The translations under genes and the position numbers were made by a program. Below are positions 44,798-53,080 of a DNA stretch of 53,080 nt, in pieces. The notes under the pieces are model-generated. The model did not search any database and was not told where the DNA came from. It saw only the letters and a program-made list of their open reading frames with translations. This stretch comes from Oscillospiraceae bacterium (GTDB taxonomy: Bacteria > Bacillota > Clostridia > UMGS1810): positions 1 to 53,080 of the forward strand of contig SVJK01000008.1 in assembly GCA_015069015.1 (NCBI GenBank), read 5' to 3'. Each line of letters begins with the position of its first letter. Within the stretch, counting starts at the first letter, position 1.

Positions 44798-46921
44798 TTA
44801 CCTCCATTTAAATGTATATGTGTTATCGCCTGTTGCTACGGTTTCAAAATCATTATATTTGAATATATATTGATTTTTGCAACTCACATCAAATGTTATC
44901 ATATTATTCTTTATTTTCATTACTAACTCTGCTTTGTGTAACTGTCCTTTTGCATATTTAACAGAATCAACGGGTTTGGGACTGATAAAAATTGCACCAT
45001 CTTCCTTGTGTATACCAATAAATTCTGTAAGAAGATATTTGACAGGCGCACCGAGCATGGGATGATTTAGTGATGTGCACCCATCCCAACATTCCCAAAA
45101 TGTTGAAGCTCCTTTTTCAAATTGTGATGCATATGAATTTTCGCCTTTAGAGCACAAAAGATTTATGGCTGTTTCAGAATAACCGGCCAAAAACAATGTA
45201 CGAATTAAAATATCTGTACCGAACATGGCTGTGTCAAATTCATCCATAGAGTCATATTTATCCTTTATGCGCTTAAGCATTTCATCATTACCCATACCAA
45301 TATCGCACCAAAATGCTTCTGCTCCTCGCATTCCATTAAGAACTATACCATCTTTTTCAAGATAATGTTTTTTCATAGACTCCTTAAGTTTTTCTTCTTT
45401 ATCATGTAGTTTGGAACAATCTTTTTGCAAAACCATTGCCAACTCTTGCATATACTGTAATGATTTAATATAAAAATATGTATTTACAAAAGCTTCCGGA
45501 AGAAGATCTCTTTCTTTTTCGCAGTTTATACCACCCCAGTCCCCGAGACACCATCCACCATCTTCTTCGTGGGTTATAAGATTATCTTCAAGTCTGGAAT
45601 CCATATAAGAAAGCCATTTTTCCATATGAGCATAACATTTGGAAAGGAAGTCGATATCACCATAGTTCTTATAATAAAAATATGGAACGATAACAATTGC
45701 ACTCCCCCATCCTCCGGGACCGCCTCCACCACCGTAAAATGGTGCAGTATGCTGTATGTGACCACTTTTGATATCTTGACAATCAAGAATATCCTGAATC
45801 CACTTTTTGTAAAATTCTTTTGCATCCAAAAACTGCATTGCACCATCACATGTGACCTGACCATCACCTGTATAACCAAGTCTTTCTCTGTGGGGACAAT
45901 CAGATGGTACACCACAATGCATATTTGTCAATTCTGTGCGAATAAAGTTGTCAAACAATGTGTTCAAAATCTCATTATCACTTTCAAAGGATGAAACTAT
46001 ATTAACATCGGAACAAACAACTTCAACGCAAAGTTCATCAAAAGGTCCATCAATCTCTATATATCTGAATCCGTGATAAGTAAATTTTGGTCGACAAAAA
46101 TTTCTGTGTCCATCACTGATGTATGTATTTTCCTGTATTTGGTCACTATCACCACCATAATTGTGATTAAGAGAACCATCATCAAACAATTTTTCACTAT
46201 ATCTTACTATTGTTTTTTCACCAATAACGCCATTCTGAAAAAAAGATACCCAACCGGATGTGTTTTCGCCTACATCGTAAATCACCTTAGAACCAATGTG
46301 TCCTATTTCTTTTGGAACAATAGTTCTTATTATTCTGTCAGGTGGACAATTTTGCTTTTCCAAAGGTATTTCTTTCGGGAACACAACCTCTGCATGATAT
46401 ATGTAATTGTCTTTAATACGAAAATCTTGTTTTTCACCAAAATAAATGTTATTAAATACCACTTGGCTTTCCGATACCAGAACATTTTCATCTGTCGAAG
46501 ATATAGCATTTCCTGAGTCGAAAATATCAAAACGTAAACGGGGATTCCCATACCAGAAATCCCCTTCAACATTACGAATATTTTGATTATACCAACCATT
46601 ACCGAGGATAACTTCTATTTTGTTTTCACCTATGCAAATCAAATCCGATACATCATACTCAAGATAATATATTCTATGTGTGAATGTATCATTTAATGGA
46701 TATAACATTCTTCGTCCGATTCTTGGTTCGTAATCGGACCACACCGGCACAAGATAATCATCTGAAACTCTTTTACCGTTTATATATGCTTCAAAGAAAC
46801 CAAGTCCACATATTACAAGTATAATGTTTGAATTTGTTTCATTAACGATAAATGATTTCATGAATTTTGGTGAATCAATATTTTTAAATGATATCCATTT
46901 TGAATTTGGTGAAAATCCCAT
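44798..46921 (-). CDS. Alpha-L-rhamnosidase (GH78)
   Basis: The 707-aa protein lacks a signal peptide. N-terminal beta-sandwich domains (about 1-310) include FEAYINGKRVSDDYLVP and the YDVGENTSGWV segment of the rhamnosidase concanavalin-like domain. The (alpha/alpha)6 catalytic domain begins at about 320 with the signature GVPSDCPHRERLGYTGD (337-353), which contains catalytic acidic residues. SMDEFDTAMFGTDILIRTLF and STFWECWDGCTSLNHPMLGAPVKYLL continue the family pattern. It should release L-rhamnose from glycans or glycosides inside the cell. AGGAGG precedes ATG 46921. It is shorter than many GH78 enzymes, which have extra N-terminal domains. Confidence 0.93.
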   Translation of the reverse strand: MGFSPNSKWISFKNIDSPKFMKSFIVNETNSNIILVICGLGFFEAYINGKRVSDDYLVPVWSDYEPRIGRRMLYPLNDTFTHRIYYLEYDVSDLICIGENKIEVILGNGWYNQNIRNVEGDFWYGNPRLRFDIFDSGNAISSTDENVLVSESQVVFNNIYFGEKQDFRIKDNYIYHAEVVFPKEIPLEKQNCPPDRIIRTIVPKEIGHIGSKVIYDVGENTSGWVSFFQNGVIGEKTIVRYSEKLFDDGSLNHNYGGDSDQIQENTYISDGHRNFCRPKFTYHGFRYIEIDGPFDELCVEVVCSDVNIVSSFESDNEILNTLFDNFIRTELTNMHCGVPSDCPHRERLGYTGDGQVTCDGAMQFLDAKEFYKKWIQDILDCQDIKSGHIQHTAPFYGGGGGPGGWGSAIVIVPYFYYKNYGDIDFLSKCYAHMEKWLSYMDSRLEDNLITHEEDGGWCLGDWGGINCEKERDLLPEAFVNTYFYIKSLQYMQELAMVLQKDCSKLHDKEEKLKESMKKHYLEKDGIVLNGMRGAEAFWCDIGMGNDEMLKRIKDKYDSMDEFDTAMFGTDILIRTLFLAGYSETAINLLCSKGENSYASQFEKGASTFWECWDGCTSLNHPMLGAPVKYLLTEFIGIHKEDGAIFISPKPVDSVKYAKGQLHKAELVMKIKNNMITFDVSCKNQYIFKYNDFETVATGDNTYTFKWR

Positions 46922-46992
46922 AAATGTTCCTCCTGAAAATTATAAAACAATTACTAAAAAAGCATATCAAGAGTATAGGCTATTATTGATGT

Positions 46993-48045
46993 TTAAAAAA
47001 TATCCGTAAATTTTATTATCGCTCTTGCAAAAGCTCGTCCTGTTTCGATATATCTGTCCGGAGTCATTCTGTTGTCTTCTTCACCGAAATACGGACATTC
47101 AATCGTTGCCACAAAATTAACCTGTTCGATACCACCAACATATGCAGAAAAAGATCCTTCCAACGGCTCCGGTCTCCATGTTATGACTCCATCTGTAAAT
47201 TTAAAACCGTTATCAGAAATCTCATCGGAAAACAAAGAAGAAAACAAATTCATTTTGTCTCTGAATTTTTCATAAGCATTGACAAGACTCATAAGGTTAT
47301 TTCCACCACCCAAATGACATGGAGAGTGAAAATCAAATACATATTTAACATTTGAAACTTCGAGAAATTCTTTCATTCTTTTAACAGTTGGATAGATGCT
47401 GTCTGCTATGTAGTCACGGTTATGGTCGTGAGGCATTCTCCCCTTCCCCTGATCACCACATACAACTCCGCGCGTATCCATAAATGGCACAGTTACTATT
47501 TTGTACCCTTTCAAATGTTTGTCTTTTAATTCTTTGAGCACGCCTTCCAACACATAATTTGCAGGTGCCTCACATGCATGATGGCGAGCGGTTAAGAGGA
47601 TAATCTTTTCACCATCACCCATTTCTCCCATAGGACATTCTGTGCCATCTGAATCTGCACAAAAAACACATTGTTTCAAAAAATCAAGTTTTTTGAAATT
47701 CTCGGGCGTATACAAACAATTATGTGCGAAATATACTTCATCTTCATCTTCAGAGAATTCATATTCAAAACTGAATCTGTCTTTTTCGTCGTATTTATAT
47801 CTGTCAGGTTCACTCCAATGCCAGTCAATAAGATCATGGCTTACTGCTGGTCCAAAATATCCAACAGCATCCTCGCCAAAATCAAAAGTGATTTTGCACC
47901 CGGAAGCTCCTTTCACCTTAAATGCCCAATAACACCAAGGTTCACTATCACGATAGTTGATTTTTACTTTGGCGTAATTTTCTGAAATGCTCTCAACAAG
48001 AATATTCCCACCACAAAAATCCTGCGTAATTTCGTATTTTAACAT
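46993..48045 (-). CDS. M14 family zinc carboxypeptidase-like protein (CCP-like)
   Basis: The 350-aa protein has an N-terminal beta domain (about 1-125) and a zinc peptidase domain. Zinc ligands fit H156 and E159 (RHHACE) and H240 (DFHSPC). The substrate-binding Asn-Arg pair is N209-R210 (DHNRDY) and the catalytic Glu is E316 (ATIECPYFG). This layout, including the N-terminal domain, resembles cytosolic carboxypeptidases more than secreted carboxypeptidase A. There is no signal peptide. A role in trimming peptides from imported glycopeptides is inferred only from its operon with a rhamnosidase. The start has TAGGAGA upstream. Confidence 0.82.
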   Translation of the reverse strand: MLKYEITQDFCGGNILVESISENYAKVKINYRDSEPWCYWAFKVKGASGCKITFDFGEDAVGYFGPAVSHDLIDWHWSEPDRYKYDEKDRFSFEYEFSEDEDEVYFAHNCLYTPENFKKLDFLKQCVFCADSDGTECPMGEMGDGEKIILLTARHHACEAPANYVLEGVLKELKDKHLKGYKIVTVPFMDTRGVVCGDQGKGRMPHDHNRDYIADSIYPTVKRMKEFLEVSNVKYVFDFHSPCHLGGGNNLMSLVNAYEKFRDKMNLFSSLFSDEISDNGFKFTDGVITWRPEPLEGSFSAYVGGIEQVNFVATIECPYFGEEDNRMTPDRYIETGRAFARAIIKFTDIF

Positions 48046-48092
48046 ATTAACTTCTCCTAATCAGCAACTGTTGTTAATTCGTTGCAAATTTT

Positions 48093-48107
48093 GATGTATA
48101 ATACATC
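48093..48107. promoter_or_regulatory. 15-base palindrome at the M14 operon transcription start
   Basis: GATGTAT-A-ATACATC is a perfect palindrome located just after the predicted -10 box, at about +1 to +15. This position suits a repressor operator. Confidence 0.45.
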
Positions 48108-48110
48108 GTT

Positions 48111-48139
48111 ATTATAACATTACGCAGTTTGAAAATCAA
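48111..48139 (-). promoter_or_regulatory. Promoter of the M14-GH78-FAD operon
   Basis: TTGATT (48134-48139) and a perfect TATAAT (48111-48116) are 17 bases apart on the minus strand. Confidence 0.7.
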
Positions 48140-48194
48140 CAATCAAAAAATTTTTTAATCTGAATCTGATGTAACCCAATACAGAAAATTTCAA

Positions 48195-49148
48195 TTATAT
48201 TTCTTCTATACATGCTTGTACAAGTTCAGAAAGAGAACCTTTTGCCATGCAGATATACTGATCACAACATCCGTAATAGAGGGTCAGTTCATCTGTTTCT
48301 TCATCTCCTATTGCACCGCAGGCAAATACAGTATTATCACAGTTACCATGAAGTTCATATGGCATTTCCGGCGCAAGAATGTAACTATTTGTTTTACCGA
48401 TAATTTTCCATGGTTCATCCTTATCCAAAAGCATTGCACCAAGATAATATGCTGTTCCTCCTGCAGGCGTGAACACACCATGGATTATTACAAGCCATCC
48501 CTTTGAAGTTTTAATCGGAGGTGTCGGTCCGATTTTATCTGCATTCCAGAAACGATAATTTGGTCCGAGAACGGGTTTGAATTCTCCCCAATGAACAAGG
48601 TCTTCGCTCGCAGAAATCCAGATATCCGCCCTGTCATCACCACCACCGGGTCGATCAAGTTTATAATACTTCCCGCCTATTTTTTCAGGGAATAATGATG
48701 CACCGCGGTTTTTTGGAGCAGTAATAATGTCAATTGGTTCATAGGTTTTAAAATCTTTTGTTTTTCCAAGCATTCCTACGGGACACTGATAGTCTTTTAC
48801 CATAACGGGTGTTATGATGTAGTATGTATCATCAATCTTTGTAACACGGTTATCTATGAAGTGATGGTATTTTTCCGATGAATACCAATCATCGGGCACA
48901 TATATAAAATCTTCATCAGAAAGTTCAAAATTAATTCCATCCTTACTTCTTGCGATTCTTGTCTGTCCAACATCTCTTCCGTAACCTCTTTTGGCTGCAT
49001 GTTCAACGACAGACACAAGGACTATTGTTTCATCCCCAAACTTTACAGCAGAGGGATTATATAGTTGAGCAATCCCCGGATAATCTTTTACGTCCAATAT
49101 TGGATTTTTTTCATATCTTTTCAAAATTGTTGTTGCATCTCTTTTCAC
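48195..49148 (-). CDS. GH130-like glycoside phosphorylase/glycosidase
   Basis: The protein (about 317 aa) is a five-bladed beta-propeller of the GH130/GH43-like superfamily. Motifs are LYNPSAVKFGDE, HFIDNRVTKIDDTYYI, NRGASLFPEKIGGKYYKLDRP and KIGPTPPIKTSKGWLVIIHG. The Asp of the FIDNR segment corresponds to the catalytic acid of GH130. GH130 members phosphorolyse beta-mannosides such as mannosyl-glucose and mannosyl-GlcNAc. A GTG start at 49148 is preferred because AAGGTGG lies 8 bases upstream; a version from 49181 has no site. It is divergent from an AraC regulator. Confidence 0.85.
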   Translation of the reverse strand: MKRDATTILKRYEKNPILDVKDYPGIAQLYNPSAVKFGDETIVLVSVVEHAAKRGYGRDVGQTRIARSKDGINFELSDEDFIYVPDDWYSSEKYHHFIDNRVTKIDDTYYIITPVMVKDYQCPVGMLGKTKDFKTYEPIDIITAPKNRGASLFPEKIGGKYYKLDRPGGGDDRADIWISASEDLVHWGEFKPVLGPNYRFWNADKIGPTPPIKTSKGWLVIIHGVFTPAGGTAYYLGAMLLDKDEPWKIIGKTNSYILAPEMPYELHGNCDNTVFACGAIGDEETDELTLYYGCCDQYICMAKGSLSELVQACIEEI

Positions 49149-49271
49149 TATAATGACCACCTTTTGACTTGAATAAAACAATTATATACCTAAAAAAACA
49201 TATCATCATCTTTGTTTTTGTCTAAACACATTGCATATTTTTACTTTTTTTACACTTTTTTAGTGATTCTA

Positions 49272-49300
49272 TTGATATTCAAATAAAAAAAGTTTAAAAT
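49272..49300 (+). promoter_or_regulatory. Promoter of the right-hand AraC regulator gene
   Basis: TTGATA (49272-49277), 17 bases and TAAAAT (49295-49300) lie 37 bases before the ATG. Confidence 0.55.
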
Positions 49301-49337
49301 ATATACGTAAACTACAAGAATAAAGGTGACTTAATGT

Positions 49338-50216
49338 ATGATTCTTTTTAAGGAAACTCTCAAAAACTCAGCGTACAAATTTCGTGTGACATATACAACA
49401 CCACAAATAAGAAGTGAACAAAAAATTGATACAGCCTATCCGCCTCACCTTCATGATTCATTTATCGAAATCGAATATGTATATGACGGATATATGGATC
49501 AGATAATTAACGGAAAGAAATATAGACTCGAATCGGGTTCAGTAACCATTTTACGGCCTTCTGATTATCATAACTGTAAAGTATCAAGCGACGCAAAATT
49601 ATTCACTCTTCATCTGATGCCTCAGGTAATTTCAAGAGAACTGCTCTATAATATACTGAACTGTGAAAAGGAAATCGTATATACATTTGATAAAAGTGAA
49701 GCAAAATATGTGTTTGACAACTGTATGCAATTACATAAGGAATACACAGACAAAAAAGAATATTTTGAAAATATTTGTAAAAATCTTTTTGAAAACATCA
49801 TATACACAACTCTGCGTAAACTTGACGAAAAACCTGACAGCAAATATGTGCCCACACCCCTTGAAAAAGCAGTCCTATATCTCAGAACTTCATTTATGAA
49901 CAATCCAAGTCTTGAAGAAACTGCAAAATATGTACATTTAAACGCTTCATATTTTTCCCGCATATTCAAAAATCACACCGGCTACTCATTCAATTCATAT
50001 CTTAACAAACTGAAACTTGATTATGCGCAAAAACTTCTTACAGAAACAGATATGACAGTTACAGATATATGCTTCAGTGCAGGCTTTGGTTCGCTCTCAA
50101 ACTTTTCAAGAACATTCAAATCACATTTTAAAATTTCTGCAAACAAGTACAAGCAAAAATACGGAAAAAGCAAAATGAAATTTTATGATAAAAATCAAAT
50201 CAATTTTCAGCATTAA
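49338..50216 (+). CDS. AraC family transcriptional regulator
   Basis: The 292-aa protein has an N-terminal cupin domain (about 30-110; HLHDSFIEIEYVYDG and SGSVTILRPSDYHNC). A C-terminal AraC DNA-binding domain follows (about 180-285; LEETAKYVHLNASYFSRIFKNHTG and VTDICFSAGFGSLSNFSRTFK). ATG 49338 is 9 bases after AAAGGTG. It lies between the GH130 gene and the GH20/Gfo-Idh pair and probably regulates one or both, with a sugar as effector. Confidence 0.88.
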   Translation: MILFKETLKNSAYKFRVTYTTPQIRSEQKIDTAYPPHLHDSFIEIEYVYDGYMDQIINGKKYRLESGSVTILRPSDYHNCKVSSDAKLFTLHLMPQVISRELLYNILNCEKEIVYTFDKSEAKYVFDNCMQLHKEYTDKKEYFENICKNLFENIIYTTLRKLDEKPDSKYVPTPLEKAVLYLRTSFMNNPSLEETAKYVHLNASYFSRIFKNHTGYSFNSYLNKLKLDYAQKLLTETDMTVTDICFSAGFGSLSNFSRTFKSHFKISANKYKQKYGKSKMKFYDKNQINFQH

Positions 50217-50255
50217 TTTTACTAAAATATTCCGTCAAAAAGATTTCACCATATT

Positions 50256-50295
50256 AAAAAATATACGCACCTCTGTGTAGGTGCGTATATTTTTT
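50256..50295. terminator. Bidirectional terminator between the AraC and GH20 genes
   Basis: Two perfect 16-base arms (50256-50271 and 50280-50295, AAAAAATATACGCACC and its complement) enclose an 8-base loop. A and T runs on both sides serve both strands. Confidence 0.92.
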
Positions 50296-50303
50296 AAGGA
50301 CAT

Positions 50304-51914
50304 TTAATCAAGACAGTGCCCTATTATATTCGGCGTAGAAACTCTCCACCAGAATCCGGAACCATTTGTATCATTCAAAACAGGTTCATCAAGTTCAGAT
50401 ATGTTACTGATTTCACCATTTATAAACTTCAATAATCTTTCCTTGCAACTTTTGAGTCGCTGAATGAGTCCACCTATTCGTATATCCTGAACATCAAATC
50501 CATGCGGTTTATTATCAATAAACCATCTTGTCTGGTGCGCCTTGTGAAAATCATTTATAAGTTCTATAGTTTTATCATAATCTGAAACTACCCTTTTAAG
50601 AGTTTCAATATCTTTTTCAAGATATGCTTTTCTTGTGCGAACACCAAGATCGCTTTTTACAGAAAGGACACGGGCAAGTTTCTCATAAAAATCAAACAGA
50701 TATCCAAATTCCCCTTTATCAGAAACTGCATTAATCTCTTTTGAAAGATTTTTATAATACAGACAGTCATCTGATGAACACATATAGTCTCTGATACCAA
50801 GAAACGGATCGTTATATAAGAGATACTTGCAGGGATTATAATAATAATCCTGCTCAGTGTTATGATTTCCTGCAAGTTCATCCATTTTATCAAAAATCAT
50901 AAAACTGTCGTATGAACAGCCTGTTATTTCTTTGAATTTATCTTTGACAGATTTTTCATCATTATTACCATTGACAACTTCAGCAACAGTCATAAGAAAT
51001 GGCAAAATTGAATATGGCGAGCATTCATTACCGTCATCGCCCCAAACGGTGATAATCATATCTTTTACACCGGTATTGTTACAAGCCTCAATTGCCCTGA
51101 GTGTGCATTCAATACTGTTTTTGTTCGATGGTGCAAATCCTCTCCATGTCCATGCTCCGGCAGCATATGCAACCGGTCTTTCAAAAAGTTGGTTGGTTTT
51201 AATGATTTTTTCACAATGACGGGGATCTTTTGAAATATAATCCCAATATACCAAAGTCAGGTTTTCGGGAAGTTTTGCTTTTTCCACAAGTGCTGATTTA
51301 TCTTCAACAACATCATATTGATTATCTGTGCCAAGAGCAAGAGTTGTAAACATATCACTCCAGACCATAGGTTCAAGTTCATATTTTGATGCAAATTCAC
51401 ACACTTTGTGAAGATGTTCATTGATTATATCGAATCTGTCTCTTATTCCGTGGATCTTCTGATATTTTCCTGTTCCTATACGAAATGCCTCATCCATACC
51501 GATATGTACTTTTTTTGTTGTGAAACATTCTGAAACAACATTCAACATATTGTCTATGAGAGAAAGAACTTTTTCATCACTTGCAATCAAAATGTCATCA
51601 CAGTCATTTATGTCAGAATATTCATCTGTCCATTTGAACATAGCGTTCAGATGCGCCAACGTCTGAATACAAGGGATAAGTTCTATGCCTATGGACAGAC
51701 AGTATTTATCAAGTTCTTTTAATTCATCTTTTGAATATCTGCCTCTCAGATGACCAAAAAGAGGCTGATTTGGAACTTCATACGTATCCTCGGTGTAAAG
51801 CATCAAGGTATTATATCCAATTTTCTTAATAATTGATGCATATTTTTTTACTGATTCAACATTCATGACTGCATTTCTTGAACAGTCAATCATAACTCCA
51901 AGCATATTATTCAT
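50304..51914 (-). CDS. GH20-type beta-N-acetylhexosaminidase-like protein
   Basis: The 536-aa protein starts directly with a GH20-like barrel (GVMIDCSRNAVMNVESVKKYASII), without the usual N-terminal alpha/beta domain. The catalytic pair is D141-E142 in VHIGMDEAFRIG. A C-terminal helical region (about 330-500) contains repeated charged helices. Truncated GH20-like enzymes of this type have been linked to host-glycan hexosamine removal. There is no signal peptide. Its upstream neighbour, the Gfo/Idh gene, ends 15 bases earlier and is presumably cotranscribed. Confidence 0.82.
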   Translation of the reverse strand: MNNMLGVMIDCSRNAVMNVESVKKYASIIKKIGYNTLMLYTEDTYEVPNQPLFGHLRGRYSKDELKELDKYCLSIGIELIPCIQTLAHLNAMFKWTDEYSDINDCDDILIASDEKVLSLIDNMLNVVSECFTTKKVHIGMDEAFRIGTGKYQKIHGIRDRFDIINEHLHKVCEFASKYELEPMVWSDMFTTLALGTDNQYDVVEDKSALVEKAKLPENLTLVYWDYISKDPRHCEKIIKTNQLFERPVAYAAGAWTWRGFAPSNKNSIECTLRAIEACNNTGVKDMIITVWGDDGNECSPYSILPFLMTVAEVVNGNNDEKSVKDKFKEITGCSYDSFMIFDKMDELAGNHNTEQDYYYNPCKYLLYNDPFLGIRDYMCSSDDCLYYKNLSKEINAVSDKGEFGYLFDFYEKLARVLSVKSDLGVRTRKAYLEKDIETLKRVVSDYDKTIELINDFHKAHQTRWFIDNKPHGFDVQDIRIGGLIQRLKSCKERLLKFINGEISNISELDEPVLNDTNGSGFWWRVSTPNIIGHCLD

Positions 51915-51929
51915 AGTATCCTCCTGTTT

Positions 51930-52949
51930 TTATAAATATGGATTTTCACTGTTAAACTTTATGCCACCTACAATTTCAGATAAAACTTCTTGAACGAGAT
52001 AATCATGTTCATATGTAAAGGGATTATCTTTTTCACCAATTATGTATGAATAGAAGTCTTTGACCATATCATCATATCTTGCATCTTTCGGAACATCAGA
52101 TACATCAACCTTTGTTTTTACATCTTCATAACTATTATTACCGCATATGTTTAAATCTGCATATGTCATAGTGCATTCGTTTTCAAGCGGCATGATGTTA
52201 ACTGTTCCTTTGCTTCCGGAAACCATAAGTTGTCTTCTGCCCCAACCGTTTACTTCGACAGATGAAACATATATTCTTACAAGTGCTTTTTCATATTCAA
52301 GCACAGCAAGATTATTATCTTCAAAATCAACATCATCAAGCATTGTATGTTTCATAAATGATGTGATTTTATCTGGCTTTCCGAGAATATACACCGCAAG
52401 GTCAACAAGGTGACTGCCAAGAATATACATTATTCCGCCATTAAAGTTTTTAAGCCATTTTTTATATTTAACATCATGGAATGTGCTCATTTCCGCATTA
52501 ATGGAATAAATTTCGCCAAGGTCACCGTTTTTTATGTGTTCAAAACATTTTAATACGGCAGGATTATACCTATACATATACCCCATCTGAACAATAAGAT
52601 TTTTTTCTTTGGCAGTATCAAGAACTTTTTTGAATTCTTCCAAAGTTCCGCTTGCAGGCTTATCCATATGAATATGTTTTCCTGCATCCACACACTTTTG
52701 GGCAATTTTTGTGAGATTCCAAACATCTGTTTCAATAATGACCGCATCACATTTTTCTATTATATCATCAACACTCATTCTTTGAAGATTGCTATATCCG
52801 TTTGCATTACCTCTCACGTTTATCCATCTTTCATCATCCTCGGCATATCCAACCACATCAAAAAGTTCGGGGAATTTTCTGAAAGCAGCCATTTTTGATT
52901 CTCCATGATTATGACCAATACCAATCTGACCGACTTTTATCTTTTTCAT
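51930..52949 (-). CDS. Gfo/Idh/MocA family oxidoreductase
   Basis: The protein (about 339 aa) has an N-terminal Rossmann fold (KVGQIGIGHNHGE), the family lysine in MDKPASG (normally EKP), and QMGYMYRYNPAV leading into the alpha/beta C-terminal domain. These enzymes oxidise or reduce sugars, inositols or sugar acids with NAD(P). ATG 52949 gives the natural family start, but neither it nor the in-frame GTG at 52958 has an adjacent ribosome binding site. The nearest, AAAGGAG (53001-53007), lies beyond a 13-bp hairpin. It is cotranscribed with the GH20 gene. Confidence 0.87.
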   Translation of the reverse strand: MKKIKVGQIGIGHNHGESKMAAFRKFPELFDVVGYAEDDERWINVRGNANGYSNLQRMSVDDIIEKCDAVIIETDVWNLTKIAQKCVDAGKHIHMDKPASGTLEEFKKVLDTAKEKNLIVQMGYMYRYNPAVLKCFEHIKNGDLGEIYSINAEMSTFHDVKYKKWLKNFNGGIMYILGSHLVDLAVYILGKPDKITSFMKHTMLDDVDFEDNNLAVLEYEKALVRIYVSSVEVNGWGRRQLMVSGSKGTVNIMPLENECTMTYADLNICGNNSYEDVKTKVDVSDVPKDARYDDMVKDFYSYIIGEKDNPFTYEHDYLVQEVLSEIVGGIKFNSENPYL

Positions 52950-52960
52950 AAATAACACGT

Positions 52961-52998
52961 ATAATTAAAACTATCTCGAAAGGGGTAGTTTTAATTAT
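52961..52998 (-). promoter_or_regulatory. 13-bp hairpin between the ribosome binding site and start of the Gfo/Idh gene
   Basis: ATAATTAAAACTA (52986-52998) and TAGTTTTAATTAT (52961-52973) are perfect arms with a 12-base loop. Folding would place AAAGGAG four unpaired bases from GTG 52958, or 13 from ATG 52949. Confidence 0.55.
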
Positions 52999-53008
52999 TT
53001 CTCCTTTC

Positions 53009-53080
53009 CATAAAATTTCTTTTTCATAAAATTTCTTTGGTTATATTTGCAGGAGTAGCTACCTGCGATATAATAAAGAC
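53009..53080. other. Right-edge non-coding stretch with short repeats
   Basis: A 14-base direct repeat (CATAAAATTTCTTT) occurs at 53009-53022 and 53025-53038. An inverted repeat GCAGG/CCTGC lies near 53050-53067. Short minus-strand open frames run in from the edge but show no coding evidence. Confidence 0.5.

Noticed and set aside
52995-53078. C-terminal fragment of a gene entering from the right edge
   Set aside because: Two minus-strand frames are open for about 20-28 codons but neither resembles a protein family, and the stretch is rich in short repeats.

Overview
The window reads as chromosome from a low-GC, endospore-forming, Gram-positive anaerobe of the Clostridia. The A+T-rich base composition, AGGAGG-type ribosome binding sites and consensus sigma-A promoters with 17-base spacers fit a Firmicute. 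SpoVG, SpoIID and a SpoIIQ-like LytM protein indicate sporulation. Lgt, Ddl and a DacF-like carboxypeptidase indicate a Gram-positive wall. A phosphofructokinase with PPi-type active-site residues and a homoserine O-acetyltransferase-type MetA fit an anaerobic Clostridia member. The species cannot be named from the sequence alone.

Left accessory island (1 to about 7.4 kb). A leftward operon encodes a GH20-type hexosaminidase and two tandem paralogues of an unrecognised family. It diverges from a rightward operon encoding an enolase-superfamily acid-sugar dehydratase, an SDR oxidoreductase, an RraA-like aldolase and an AraC regulator. Together they look like a cytoplasmic carbohydrate or sugar-acid pathway whose substrate is unknown. 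An array of short hairpins sits at the extreme left edge.

Core region (about 7.4 to 43.2 kb). This holds metA with an AEC transporter, a hemolysin III homologue, an iron alcohol dehydrogenase, mgtE behind a long structured leader, lgt with a pair of M16 peptidases, spoVG, and an Lrp regulator overlapping an aminotransferase. It continues with trmL, the glycolytic run pgk-tpiA-gpmI, the spoIIQ/spoIID pair, citrate synthase, tRNA-Leu(CAA), a COG2509-type flavoprotein and an OGG-type glycosylase. After these come ddl-DUF1934-argS-S41 protease, YihY, GNAT, a DacF-like carboxypeptidase, a lipase-like protein, and glyA-rarA-zinc ribbon. The region ends with a CpXC protein and a PPi-type phosphofructokinase.

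Right accessory island (about 43.5 to 53.1 kb). A leftward operon encodes an M14 zinc carboxypeptidase-like protein, a GH78 alpha-L-rhamnosidase and an FAD oxidoreductase. Next are a GH130-like glycoside phosphorylase divergent from an AraC regulator, then a leftward pair encoding a Gfo/Idh/MocA dehydrogenase and a second GH20-type enzyme. None of these glycan enzymes has an evident signal peptide and neither island contains a sugar transporter. They therefore probably act inside the cell on imported oligosaccharides, with uptake genes elsewhere. The best candidates for undescribed biology are the tandem paralogue family with its divergent sugar-acid operon, the mgtE leader RNA, and the M14/GH78/FAD operon.
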